This document shows, piece by piece, positions 29,608 through 37,368 of a DNA stretch of 44,045 nt. The notes under the pieces were generated by a model, which saw only the letters and a program-made list of their open reading frames with translations, had not been told where the DNA came from and did not search any database. The translations under genes and the position numbers were made by a program. Location of the stretch: positions 1 through 44,045 of IMG/VR virus record IMGVR_UViG_3300017963_000388, one strand, 5' to 3'. The stretch is from a virus. Positions within the stretch are counted from its first letter, which is position 1. Each line of letters begins with the position of its first letter.

Positions 29608-31322
29608 TACTTCCACTCCCAGGTGGCGGCGAGTTCCACGCCGCGGTAACAACGCTGCGTCCCGATCCGCTTGTCCCACTCGACTTGGGGGTAGTTTAAC
29701 CGAACCTGCTCCATAAAGTTTCCCTTCTGCATGGGCTTGCAGGAGCTCTCGTCGCACCACTGCCGATAGGCTTTCCACAGGTCGGTCATCGGCATGTCCA
29801 AATTCGAACCGAAGACGCACGACTCTTCTATAAAGGCGACGGCCGTGTTGATCCTCTGCTTGTACACGTTCTTGCTGGCTATCATTGACTCCGTCTCGAG
29901 GATCGTGTTGTTCTCCAGCACCTCCTGGAGGCCGGCCAGGGCCCAGTTGAGTATCCCGCTCAAGTTCTCCTCCTGCATCAAGCGGTCGCGGAGGCCGGTG
30001 TCATCGGCGTTGCCTTCGAAACGCACCTTGTACTCGACGACCCAGATGCGGCGGAAGAAGGCGTACGTCTTTTCCTTAATCTTAGGGTAGCTGTTCGCCG
30101 AGATGATATGCTTGGCGATCGGCTTAAAGTTCACATCCTCCTTGTTCTTGCGCTCGGCCTCGATCCAGTCGCCGCTGGTCAGCTCCTTGAAAGCCGTCAC
30201 CTCGAGTGGCTCGCTCGTCGTCTCCGAGGTCAGGTTGACGAGCTTGTCGCGGATCTGCGCCGGCCCGAAGCGCGACTCCATGCGCTTCAGACTAATGTGG
30301 CAGCAGTTCTCCGGGCCGAGCATGGCCGCCAACACGTCCTGGACGACGCCCTTGCCGTTGCCGCCACCGCCGATCTGGATCATAGCGCACGGGAAAATGA
30401 TGGTCGGCAAAAAGCAGTAGCCGAAGAACTGCTTGTGGACCACGACCTTGTCGGGATCTTCCGGAAACATTTCAAGCAGCTTGTCCTCCCACTCCACGAA
30501 GGAGGCCTCGGGATCGTACTTCACGGGTATTTGCGTCCGCGAATAGTATTCGGGGGCGTGGGGGCGGGTCTCGCCCGTCTTGACGTTGAGCATGACGTTC
30601 TTGCAGTTGATCCAGTACGGATCATGGACGAAGATCTCCGGGTCGAGAAAGCAGTCGGCCCGCAGGATCTTGAGCGTGGAGTCCATCCAGGTCGGCTTGG
30701 CGTGGACGCCCAGGGCGCGCACGATTTCCTGCTCCAAAGGGGAGCGGCTCAACGGCTGCCAGAGGCCGCGCTCTTTGTTGTAGCGCCAAAACTGATCGCC
30801 ATACTCCTCGTATTCGTGGACCAGCGGGGCGTGTTTTTTCTTGAGGTGGGCGGCGTGGATGGAGGGGTTGTAGTCGCAACGGCCATTGCTCGCGATCATC
30901 AGGCCCGGGCAGCCGACAACGGGCTCTTTCTCGGCCCGGCGTTTGTCTCTCGTCCCGGTTCGGGTGCGGCCGTAGTTCTCATGAAACTCGGCTAAATTGG
31001 CGTCGCCTGATATCCTGGCGCGGGCGTCGCGCCACTTATAACCCTTGCAGGAATTGTGGAAGCAGGTGTACGTGAGCCGGCCGTCCGAGCTTTGGACGAT
31101 CGCGCCTTCCTTGCGGTGGGATTCGTCGAAGACGCAATCGATCCGGTACACCGTCTTACCACCGTCCTCCTTGACGGTGTACGGAATCCCGTAATACCCG
31201 AGATACTCGCCGACCTTGAGCCGGCCGAGATCCGTCTGATCGTCGGCCGGCGGCGGGTATGGCTTTTTCTCCGACTTCGGCGCCTTGAACTGCTCGAAGA
31301 ACTCGATCGTGTTGGCCGGCAT
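29607..31322 (-). CDS. SF3 helicase, D5/P4-type replication protein
   Basis: This 571-residue protein has an N-terminal zinc-binding part (C63...H69, TCFHNSC at about 86-92), then a D5-like middle and an SF3 helicase core. The core shows Walker A IGGGGNGKG (about 317-325), Walker B-like KLVNLTSET (about 360-368), motif C in AKHIISANSYPKI (about 403-415) and an arginine finger region FFRRIWVVEY (about 422-431). Its C-terminal winged-helix-like part ends YRGVELAATW. The family forms hexamers that unwind phage or plasmid DNA at an origin. Neighbours are the AEP primase upstream and an iteron region downstream, so a self-contained replicon is likely. Confidence 0.9.
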   Translation of the reverse strand: MPANTIEFFEQFKAPKSEKKPYPPPADDQTDLGRLKVGEYLGYYGIPYTVKEDGGKTVYRIDCVFDESHRKEGAIVQSSDGRLTYTCFHNSCKGYKWRDARARISGDANLAEFHENYGRTRTGTRDKRRAEKEPVVGCPGLMIASNGRCDYNPSIHAAHLKKKHAPLVHEYEEYGDQFWRYNKERGLWQPLSRSPLEQEIVRALGVHAKPTWMDSTLKILRADCFLDPEIFVHDPYWINCKNVMLNVKTGETRPHAPEYYSRTQIPVKYDPEASFVEWEDKLLEMFPEDPDKVVVHKQFFGYCFLPTIIFPCAMIQIGGGGNGKGVVQDVLAAMLGPENCCHISLKRMESRFGPAQIRDKLVNLTSETTSEPLEVTAFKELTSGDWIEAERKNKEDVNFKPIAKHIISANSYPKIKEKTYAFFRRIWVVEYKVRFEGNADDTGLRDRLMQEENLSGILNWALAGLQEVLENNTILETESMIASKNVYKQRINTAVAFIEESCVFGSNLDMPMTDLWKAYRQWCDESSCKPMQKGNFMEQVRLNYPQVEWDKRIGTQRCYRGVELAATWEWK

Positions 31323-31328
31323 GAGACC

Positions 31329-31487
31329 CTAGATATTTTTTATCAGGATCAATGCCATCAAAAACAGGGCAATGCCGATTGCGATCCACCAGGGGCGCTC
31401 ATCGCCCCGGCGGGCCTGCCGGCGTTTCTCCAAGTAATGGGTCGCCGCGAAAATGCCTTCAACCCTGGCCGTGTCGTACTCTTTCAT
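31329..31487 (-). CDS. Small membrane protein, 52 aa
   Basis: AAAGGAG lies 7-8 nt before the ATG at 31487. A basic N-terminal half (HYLEKRRQARRGDERPWW) precedes one membrane helix (IAIGIALFLMALILIKNI) at the C-terminus. It sits between primase and helicase genes. Function unknown. Confidence 0.6.
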   Translation of the reverse strand: MKEYDTARVEGIFAATHYLEKRRQARRGDERPWWIAIGIALFLMALILIKNI

Positions 31488-31499
31488 CTTCTTGCTCCT

Positions 31500-32219
31500 T
31501 TATCCCCGTACTTTGATGATCTCGGACCGACGGTGCGGCCGATCCGGTGTGCCGTCACCCTTGCGGTTGTAGGTGCCATAATAGCGGGCCAGTTGAACCG
31601 GCTTGTATGTGCCGGCGTCGACCTCCACGTCATCATTTGAGAATCGATCGCCCAGGTGGGCCAGGAAATTTCGGATCGGCGCCGTGGCGCGCTGGATCGC
31701 CTCGTCGTCGTGCGGCTCAAGGCAGATCGAAGGATCGCACTTGAGCCAAAGATGAAAACCGTTGCCGCTGGAGGCAAATATATTGAGCTTTCCGCCCTTA
31801 TTTTTCACGTAGACGGCGATGTCTAGCGCCAGGCGGTAGGCGGCCGTGCGCTCCTCGTTGCTTGACGGGATGCCGGTCGGTCGGCGCGGATCTAAGTCGA
31901 TCAAGGCCCAGCGAAAACAGACGATCTCCCTATTTTTTGTCAGTGGTACCTTGTCCTTGTAGGCGATGAGCCGGTTATTTGCCCTTGCCAGCAGGCTGGG
32001 CGTCACCGGGTTGGCGACAAAGTAAATCGAGGTGGGGTTGTGCTTCTCCAAGGCCTTGACGGCCGCCTCCAACTGGGTGCCGCCGTTGAAGTAACCGAAA
32101 ACGATGTCTCGCGCCCAGCCGTCCCAGGATCCCTTGCCCTGGAGCCCGAAGGCGCGCAGCTCGGTCACTTCGCCCTCTTCGAAAAAGATGCTGTATATAT
32201 CGTGCTTCTTGACACTCAC
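31500..32219 (-). CDS. Archaeo-eukaryotic-type primase (AEP/Prim-Pol)
   Basis: This 239-residue protein starts at GTG (32219), which overlaps the upstream stop (GTGA). It carries the three AEP motifs: catalytic aspartates in WALIDLDPRRP (D108, D110), SSGNGFHLWL (about 150-159; sGxGxH) and a third acidic site EVDAGTY followed by RYYGTYNRKG (about 199-221). It synthesises primers for the adjacent SF3 helicase replication system. It is short for the family, consisting of a minimal catalytic domain with the helicase as a separate protein. Confidence 0.88.
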   Translation of the reverse strand: MSVKKHDIYSIFFEEGEVTELRAFGLQGKGSWDGWARDIVFGYFNGGTQLEAAVKALEKHNPTSIYFVANPVTPSLLARANNRLIAYKDKVPLTKNREIVCFRWALIDLDPRRPTGIPSSNEERTAAYRLALDIAVYVKNKGGKLNIFASSGNGFHLWLKCDPSICLEPHDDEAIQRATAPIRNFLAHLGDRFSNDDVEVDAGTYKPVQLARYYGTYNRKGDGTPDRPHRRSEIIKVRG

Positions 32220-32371
32220 ATCATATCCGGCGAGTCGACAATCTCAGGATCTTTTTGCCAATGCGGGCAGTTTTCACAGATAGGATCCTTCTCTTTGCGG
32301 TGCCACGTGCAAACCTCCACGTCGACCTCGCGCGGCGGCTGGTAACCATAGCACCATAACGTCGTGGACAC
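32216..32371 (-). CDS. Small cysteine-rich protein, 51 aa
   Basis: The GTG start at 32371 has GGGGAG 4 nt upstream; stop TGA overlaps the primase GTG start. The sequence holds VCTWHRKEKDPICENCPHW, a C-x2-H...C-x2-C arrangement suggesting a small zinc finger. Close coupling to the primase suggests a replication or regulatory role. Confidence 0.6.
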   Translation of the reverse strand: MSTTLWCYGYQPPREVDVEVCTWHRKEKDPICENCPHWQKDPEIVDSPDMM

Positions 32372-32473
32372 GATCTCCCCTTAGATAGCTGCGGCCCCCA
32401 CCACGATTAAGGCGCCACCCACGAGCTTTCCGTACCCCTCGTACTGCCACCGACGCCGCCGCGGCTGTAGACG

Positions 32474-32782
32474 CTATACATATTCCTTGATGCCGTAAAG
32501 ATGCTCCAACTCCACGCGCGGAGCGTCCTTCAGGTCGCCCTCGCGGCGGGCGTCGATCAAAAGATTCAAGGCGTGGACGACGCCGACCATCCGGTCCATC
32601 CGCAGGTTCCCGCGCCCCTTCATCAAGGCGAAATTGGCCTGCGTCAGTCCCATAATTATGGCCACGTCCTTGTCGGCGATCCCTAGCTTGCTCGTAATGT
32701 AATTGAAAGACGCGCGGAAGATGTTGGGATCCGGCTCTTCCGGACCCAGGGCCCGCACGGCCTGATAGCTGTTTTGATACAT
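32474..32782 (-). CDS. Cro-like HTH protein
   Basis: This 102-residue protein starts divergently from the repressor-like gene at 33003. It has an HTH region in SKLGIADKDVAIIMGLTQAN (about 31-50), a following recognition-helix-like FALMKGRGNLRMDRM, and a helical end. AGGAG lies 9 nt before the ATG. A divergent pair with shared operators is the arrangement of lambdoid immunity regions, so this is a Cro-type candidate. After its TAG stop the same frame continues for 30 codons with a basic then hydrophobic peptide, ending TAA. Confidence 0.7.
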   Translation of the reverse strand: MYQNSYQAVRALGPEEPDPNIFRASFNYITSKLGIADKDVAIIMGLTQANFALMKGRGNLRMDRMVGVVHALNLLIDARREGDLKDAPRVELEHLYGIKEYV

Positions 32783-33002
32783 CGGCGCACTCTCCTGTCC
32801 CGAAATGAGGGTAAGGATATGTTACCTTTTCCCCAAAATGCAAGCAAAAAATAACAAATCAGTTGACAATCGGCGTTTTTTTTCCTAGAAAATGTTACCA
32901 TTACGTTATCGATTTTACCGTTTTGTTATTTTTCGAGGGAAAAAAATCGGTCAAAATTAACCGGGCCGTAATAATCGGCCCCAAAATCGGGAGAAAAAGA
33001 TC
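32783..33002. promoter_or_regulatory. Divergent operator/promoter region of the immunity switch
   Basis: A plus-strand promoter for the repressor-like gene is readable: TTGACA (32863-32868), 17-nt spacer, TAGAAA (32886-32891). Repeated GTTAC-type sites surround it: GTTACCTTTT (32821), ATAACAAATC (32851), GTTACCATTA (32894), CGTTATCG (32904), TTTACCGTTTT (32913) and TTGTTATTTTT (32923). The pair AAAAAATAACAAA and its reverse complement-like TTTTGTTATTTTT lie on either side of the promoter. These are probable operators for the two regulators. Confidence 0.6.
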
Positions 33003-33590
33003 ATGGCGGAGTTACTGGAAAGATACCGCCGGCGGATCGCCTTCGGTCAATGGATCCGGTCCAAGCGGAGGGAGAACCAGGTCAGCCAGGAGGCCCTGGC
33101 CAAGGCCTTGGGCTGGCCCAATAAGGCCAACGTGAGCAACGTGGAGACAGGCAAGCAATACTTCCCTAACAATCTCCTCTTGCGCCTATCAACGGCCTTG
33201 GGGGTGGACTTTGGCGAGGTCCTGAGGGCCCTGCGGGAGGCCGACCAGGATAAATACAACGAACTGCAGGAGGATATTGTCACGTACTGGAAGATGTTCA
33301 AGCACCAGATGGATGGCGCCGCGGAGAAGCTGGACCAAGGGCGATTATCCGGGCGAGGAAACAGGAAAGGCGCTGGCCGCCTACGATCCGAGAGCGCCCC
33401 CAAATGGCCTCAACACGCTTTCCGGCCAGACTACCCGTTAGTTGACCATATTATACATTATCAGACGTTGATAGACCGCTCGCGGAAAAATACGACGGAC
33501 AGCTTATTGACATCATGCGTCAAATGCGCCTTTCTGGCTAACCACAGGATTGACCAAAAAGGAGGTTCCGTGCATGTCTTCACCCATTGA
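33003..33590 (+). CDS. XRE-family repressor-like protein, possibly frameshifted C-terminus
   Basis: GGGAG lies 9 nt before the ATG. Residues 10-75 form a clear XRE HTH (FGQWIRSKRRENQVSQEALA, WPNKANVSNVETGK, then LLLRLSTALGVDFGEVLRAL), then a helix to about residue 110. From about 33340 the open frame becomes Arg/Ser/Gly-rich, while neighbouring frames show more protein-like text: GDYPGEETGKALAAYDPRAP to 33441, then RPLAEKYDGQLIDIMRQMRL ending TAA at 33541. The real protein may end earlier, or the gene may carry one or two single-base shifts. Either way the DNA-binding domain is intact. No protease-type CI dimerisation domain is present. Confidence 0.75.
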   Translation: MAELLERYRRRIAFGQWIRSKRRENQVSQEALAKALGWPNKANVSNVETGKQYFPNNLLLRLSTALGVDFGEVLRALREADQDKYNELQEDIVTYWKMFKHQMDGAAEKLDQGRLSGRGNRKGAGRLRSESAPKWPQHAFRPDYPLVDHIIHYQTLIDRSRKNTTDSLLTSCVKCAFLANHRIDQKGGSVHVFTH

Positions 33591-33774
33591 TTCCGGAAAG
33601 GAATACATTCGGATAGAACTTGATTATCTTCACGATCAAGGCACCCTCCGCCAGATCATCTCGCTCATCCATCAAGCCAAGGGCATTAGGTACGGACAAC
33701 TGCGGACGGCGCGGTTGCGCGAGCAATCGCGGCAATTGCGGCTCTTTGCTGAACATCCACGACGCGGCTTTTAA
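33574..33774 (+). CDS. Small hypothetical protein after the repressor, 66 aa
   Basis: ATG at 33574 has AAGGAGG upstream with good spacing. The sequence starts MSSPIDSGKEYIRIELDYLH and ends in a basic Arg/Gln-rich helix. It shares the plus-strand transcript of the repressor-like gene and ends just before the convergent terminator. Function unknown. Confidence 0.55.
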   Translation: MSSPIDSGKEYIRIELDYLHDQGTLRQIISLIHQAKGIRYGQLRTARLREQSRQLRLFAEHPRRGF

Positions 33775-33775
33775 G

Positions 33776-33813
33776 AAATTAAAAAGGCCCCCCAGGACAT
33801 CTCCCGAAGGCCT
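33776..33813 (-). terminator. Terminator at the end of the late operon
   Basis: On the minus strand AGGCC (33813-33809), an internal GGGA/TCCT pairing and GGCCT (33789-33785) form a hairpin followed by TTTTTAATTT. It stands between convergent genes ending at 33774 (plus) and 33837 (minus) and would stop the long minus-strand transcript before the immunity region; reversed, it could serve the plus transcript weakly. Confidence 0.6.
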
Positions 33814-33836
33814 CATCGTCGCTTTTTGCGACTGGT

Positions 33837-34019
33837 TTATATCAAGTCCCAGTGTTTATCCACCCACATCCAGAACCGGACGACCATCCAGGCGGCCGCT
33901 CCGGCGGCGATCACGCCCGGAATAATGACCGGGACGCCGGCCCGGTCCCCAAGCCACCACCCGGCCGCGTAGCCGGCACCGAAGGCCAGGATCAACGAAA
34001 CGGCCATAACGATCCGCAT
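33837..34019 (-). CDS. Two-span membrane protein, holin candidate
   Basis: ATG at 34019 follows AGGAGGT with 7-nt spacing. The 60-residue product has two hydrophobic helices (IVMAVSLILAFGAGYAAGWW and a VIIPGVIAAGAAAWMVVRFW segment) with a short polar turn and a charged end: the size and shape of a class II holin. It is the last gene of the late operon. The assignment is structural only. Confidence 0.55.
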   Translation of the reverse strand: MRIVMAVSLILAFGAGYAAGWWLGDRAGVPVIIPGVIAAGAAAWMVVRFWMWVDKHWDLI

Positions 34020-34065
34020 GACGATCACCTCCTAGGCCCCTGAATAACAAGAATGAAATTGCTTG

Positions 34066-34326
34066 TCAATCAGAAGAAAGTGGGCCTGGAGCTGGTACCG
34101 GCCCCGGATCGGCCGGATCGAAGAGCTCGTCATCGTCAGGAACGTCGAACGTCCGCCGGATCAAGTCACAGATCGGCAGCAAGACCCGGTCGTCCACGGT
34201 GGAGGCCGAGCCGGCCACGCGGTCTTCGACCCAATCGAGCACCCGGTCCACGAATTCTTTCAGTAAATCGGGCGTCAAGATCTCCATGACCGCCGCGATC
34301 AACATCCCCAATAATTTGGCTTTCAT
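34066..34326 (-). CDS. Conserved hypothetical phage protein, 86 aa
   Basis: An N-terminal helix (MLIAAVMEILTPDLLKEFVD) leads to DRVAGSASTVDDRVLLPICD and FDVPDDD, a pattern I associate with small podovirus proteins encoded near the lysis genes. The end is Pro-rich. It overlaps the upstream gene by ATGA. Function unknown. Confidence 0.65.
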   Translation of the reverse strand: MKAKLLGMLIAAVMEILTPDLLKEFVDRVLDWVEDRVAGSASTVDDRVLLPICDLIRRTFDVPDDDELFDPADPGPVPAPGPLSSD

Positions 34327-34508
34327 GTTGCCTCCTTCGGCCCAAGGTAATCCTCCGGCCGCCGGACCCTCGCATGGAGCGCGTCGATCTCCTCTTCGGT
34401 CGGGTCATCCACGCCCCAATCCCTGATCAATCCAAGGGCCGCCGGTATCCCCTTCTCCACCATGACGGTCCCGAAGATGACCACCAGTTTCCACATGGCT
34501 GCCGTCAT
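34323..34508 (-). CDS. Small hypothetical protein with hydrophobic N-terminus, 61 aa
   Basis: The first 30 residues are hydrophobic (WKLVVIFGTVMVEKGIPAAL), the rest polar (DDPTEEEIDALHARVRRPED). ATGA overlaps on both sides place it in a coupled set with the lipoprotein and the next gene. Possibly a membrane partner of lysis proteins. Confidence 0.6.
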   Translation of the reverse strand: MTAAMWKLVVIFGTVMVEKGIPAALGLIRDWGVDDPTEEEIDALHARVRRPEDYLGPKEAT

Positions 34509-34873
34509 TCTTGCACCTCCTGCAGGTATTTACCGGCCACGGCCATCAAGGCCCCGAAGCCTTTTGAGGCCTCCACCATCAAAGCGCCGACATCAGTCCT
34601 GGGATCTTGGCCCCGTTTTAACAGTTTGAGTCCTTCCACGGCCGGATGATAGGCCTCATAAAATATCCCGCCATAATGCAGGGCCTTCTGCCGATCATCC
34701 TCGGGCAACAAGCCTTGCTTGCGGGCCTCTTGCAAGCCCTCCATGGCGAGCTCATACGATGTGCCCATCGTACTCAGGACCCGGTAGCTGTCGCGCACGA
34801 AACGATCCCGCGCGCAGCCGATCAGAAACAAAAACACACACAAAATACCAACAACCCGCAAAGGTCTCTTCAC
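34505..34873 (-). CDS. Lipoprotein, possible outer-membrane spanin-like component
   Basis: The GTG at 34873 is chosen: GGAGGT lies 6 nt upstream, and it gives a clean lipoprotein signal, basic start, hydrophobic core (VVGILCVFLFLIG) and lipobox LIGC (Cys about residue 20). The mature part is helical (YRVLSTMGTSYELAMEGLQE). Two-component spanins use such a lipoprotein, but it is long for an o-spanin and not Pro-rich, so the role is open. Confidence 0.65.
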   Translation of the reverse strand: MKRPLRVVGILCVFLFLIGCARDRFVRDSYRVLSTMGTSYELAMEGLQEARKQGLLPEDDRQKALHYGGIFYEAYHPAVEGLKLLKRGQDPRTDVGALMVEASKGFGALMAVAGKYLQEVQE

Positions 34874-34877
34874 CTCG

Positions 34878-35213
34878 TCACCTCCTCTCGTCTTTTTTAT
34901 GAAAATCCAGATGCGTCCCGAACTTTTCATTGAGATATTCAAGGCGCTCCTGGGTTAGCCGGGTATTCGTCTTGATCTCTGAAATCTCAGTCATCATCTG
35001 CGCCTCAAACGCCCGGCTCCCGTAATAGAGCGTCCCGATGATGATGAGCAGCAGCGTGATGGTCGGCAGGAAGATCACAATGCCGATTTTACCCTTCAGG
35101 CTCGCCCACATTTCACCGTGCTCCTTGCATGATCGTTGCAGCGCTTCCTTGAGGTTTCCAATCTGGGTGCAGACCGTGCCGTGCTCGCCCAAAGGGCATT
35201 GTCTGTCGTTCAT
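34878..35213 (-). CDS. Single-span membrane protein with flanking helices, 111 aa
   Basis: GGAGG is 6 nt before the ATG. A cysteine-containing N-terminal part (CPLGEHGTVCTQIGNL) precedes one membrane segment at about 46-66 (IVIFLPTITLLLIIIGTLYY) and a coiled coil (MMTEISEIKTNTRLTQERLE). The layout is like i-spanin or holin-associated proteins. It lies directly before the lipoprotein gene, consistent with a spanin pair; inference only. Confidence 0.55.
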   Translation of the reverse strand: MNDRQCPLGEHGTVCTQIGNLKEALQRSCKEHGEMWASLKGKIGIVIFLPTITLLLIIIGTLYYGSRAFEAQMMTEISEIKTNTRLTQERLEYLNEKFGTHLDFHKKDERR

Positions 35214-35225
35214 ATCGATCCTCCA

Positions 35226-35540
35226 TTAGATCCGTTCCGGATGGCGCGCGACTTCCCGCTTGAGGAGGGTCGCCACGTCCTTCCACGCGTCGTTGATCGC
35301 GGCGCTGATATGCTCCCGGTCCCCCGGGATCCGGCCGCAAAGCAGGTTCCGGAAAATTTCGATCACGACTTGCTCCTCGAGCTCGCAGACGACCGTATGC
35401 TGCGAGATCTCGATGTTCAAGATCTTCATGATCCGCTGTTTGAACTCCCCATCGGGCAGCCCCTGGAGCTCCTTGCGCAGGATGCCCAAGTGTACGGCCG
35501 CATCGGGCCGGATCTCTTTCAGGATGGCAAATCTGAGCAT
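35226..35540 (-). CDS. Hypothetical protein, 104 aa
   Basis: A mostly helical protein (LGILRKELQGLPDGEFKQRI, then CELEEQVVIEIFRNLLCG and AINDAWKDVATLLKREVARH). The start ATG overlaps the preceding stop by one base. No family recognised; cytoplasmic. Confidence 0.6.
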   Translation of the reverse strand: MLRFAILKEIRPDAAVHLGILRKELQGLPDGEFKQRIMKILNIEISQHTVVCELEEQVVIEIFRNLLCGRIPGDREHISAAINDAWKDVATLLKREVARHPERI

Positions 35541-35743
35541 TATTCACCGGCCTCCTTGTATTTTTTTAGGCGGTTGTGCATCTTCTTGGCCATAGCCATG
35601 GCCGTGCGGCATTTGACCCTGATCTCTTCATCATAAGTCATCTGGTAGATATCGCGCAGGACCTGGCAGATCGTGTGGTGCCCTTTGTATCGTTGGCGGC
35701 GCATCTTGTGATCACTGACCGGTTCAACTCGCTCGTATTTCAC
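35540..35743 (-). CDS. Hypothetical basic protein, 67 aa
   Basis: A small Lys/Arg-rich helical protein (MRRQRYKGHHTICQVLRDIY, KCRTAMAMAKKMHNRLKKYK). It overlaps the end of the two-domain glycosyltransferase gene by 20 nt. Function unknown. Confidence 0.55.
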   Translation of the reverse strand: MKYERVEPVSDHKMRRQRYKGHHTICQVLRDIYQMTYDEEIRVKCRTAMAMAKKMHNRLKKYKEAGE

Positions 35744-37368
35744 TGTCTACTTCCCTCAGAAATTGGTCAAATCGATCTTGGGTCCGACCCCAATCGGGTA
35801 CCTCTTCGGCCTCGGTCCACCCGCGGATGCTCCGCTTGTTCCGGAACTGCTCCTGCTTCCAGCGCGACCAGGTCAAGTTGTTGGCATGACGGATGTCGAT
35901 ATTCGGTTGTTTAGAGCGCCAGGTTCCGCTCGAGATGTTATCAACCCCGCGTGGAAACTTGTGCGTCCCGGGCTCGAATCCCATCCGGCGCGTGAACCCT
36001 TCCCTTTCGACCCGCGCCACCCGCTTGCGGTAATGCTCGAGCAGGAGCTCGCGACAGGCGCAGAGCTGACTCGTCTGCTTCGTAATGTAGTGCAAGGCCC
36101 GACCGGTCCGCGCGCAGACCTTCCAGGCGTTGAGGTTGTAGTAGAAGCAATCCTTCCGCGGCGGCACGAATTCAAAATGACTCGGGTGATAAAGAATGTC
36201 GTGCTCCACCAGGAAGATGATGTCCGCCTCGATTGCCTCCAGGCCGGCCAGGATCTGGCGGAACATGGTCAGAATTCCGCGTTCCTCCTGGATCACGATG
36301 TTCCGCCCGAACTCGATCGGGTACAAGGACACACTCACGATCGGATGACCGTTAGCCAGGGCAGCGAGCCTCCTGCGGACCGCGTTGGCCACGCGCTCTT
36401 CGCACTGGTTGTCCGTATAATACACCAGGCCCTTGCGAAGATCCGCCGGGATCCGCTCCGGCGCCGCCTTTTCCCAGGTCGGCACGGGCGCGAATTTATC
36501 GAGTAACCACTGCAAATCGTGCCGGGCCTTGGGCCATTTATTTTCAAGCCACAATTTTCGGGAATATTTGCGCGCCTTGCTGATTCCCGGATTCGGATAC
36601 GGGAACCCGAACCCCGGGCCGGTCCGGAAGAGATGCGCAAACCAGGTCTTCTTGTTGACCACCTGCCGGCCGCCGCTGAGCCAGGATTTGCACGCGATCT
36701 CCACGCCGACCTGGCCCCAGGAACCATGCGCTTCATCCAGTCCCTCCAGCTCCCAGTAACGCTCGCGGTGCATAAACCAGCACGCGCCCACGCAGCACAT
36801 CAGGTCCGCGATATCGCCCTGAGCCTCGACCCGCTTTTTGTAGGGCCGCCAATATTGAAAGCGCAGTTCCGAATTGAAATATCCGAAGTCGGTTTCTGGA
36901 TTGCCCTTCGCCTGCCAGACGATCTCGCGCTTGATCTCGGCGGCCGGATCTCCGCACCCGACACACCGTTCCGGTTTAGGCCCCTGATATATCCGATGTC
37001 GACAAAGATCGCACACCCAATCAAACGCATGCAGGTTGTACATCCTGGGCACCACAGTCCAGTCCGGCTCGCAGTCGGCCATCAGCTTGACGTCAAACCC
37101 CTCATCAAAGGCACAGTGAGCATCGCACTTCATGATGTACTTAGCTTGACTCATCCGCGCCGCCTCATTGGTGGCGGCACGCTGGCCGATCGATTCAGCG
37201 TAATGAATGAGGTGGACCCGTTCATGGTCTTTGATCGGCGGCGCCGGCCAGTTGCCGTCACAGACCACGATGATCTCGGTATCCCCCCGCATTTGCTGCA
37301 GGATGTTCTCCACGGTCTGCTTCAAGAACATCTCGTTTCGCGCTGGTATAAGGACACTAAGATCCATT
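35724..37368 (-). CDS. Two-domain glycosyltransferase with zinc-knuckle insertion
   Basis: ATG at 37368 overlaps the upstream stop (TAATG). The 547-residue protein begins with a GT2/GT-A domain: LSVLIPARNE, VCDGNWPAPP, KCDAHCAFDEGF (a D-x-H metal motif as in polypeptide GalNAc transferase-like enzymes), then a four-cysteine insertion (CDLCRHR followed by CVGCG), the acceptor part CCVGACWFMHRERYWELEG and WLSGGRQVVNKKTWFAHLF. The C-terminal half (YYTDNQCEERVANAVRRRLA, IIFLVEHDILYHPSHFEF) looks like a second GT-A-type domain. Likely cytoplasmic transfer of a sugar to a carrier or virion protein; donor and acceptor unknown. Confidence 0.78.

Noticed and set aside
33580-33816. Minus-strand ORF of 78 codons opposite the small gene after the repressor
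   Set aside because: No ribosome site, overlaps the terminator, and the plus-strand frame has a strong AAGGAGG start.
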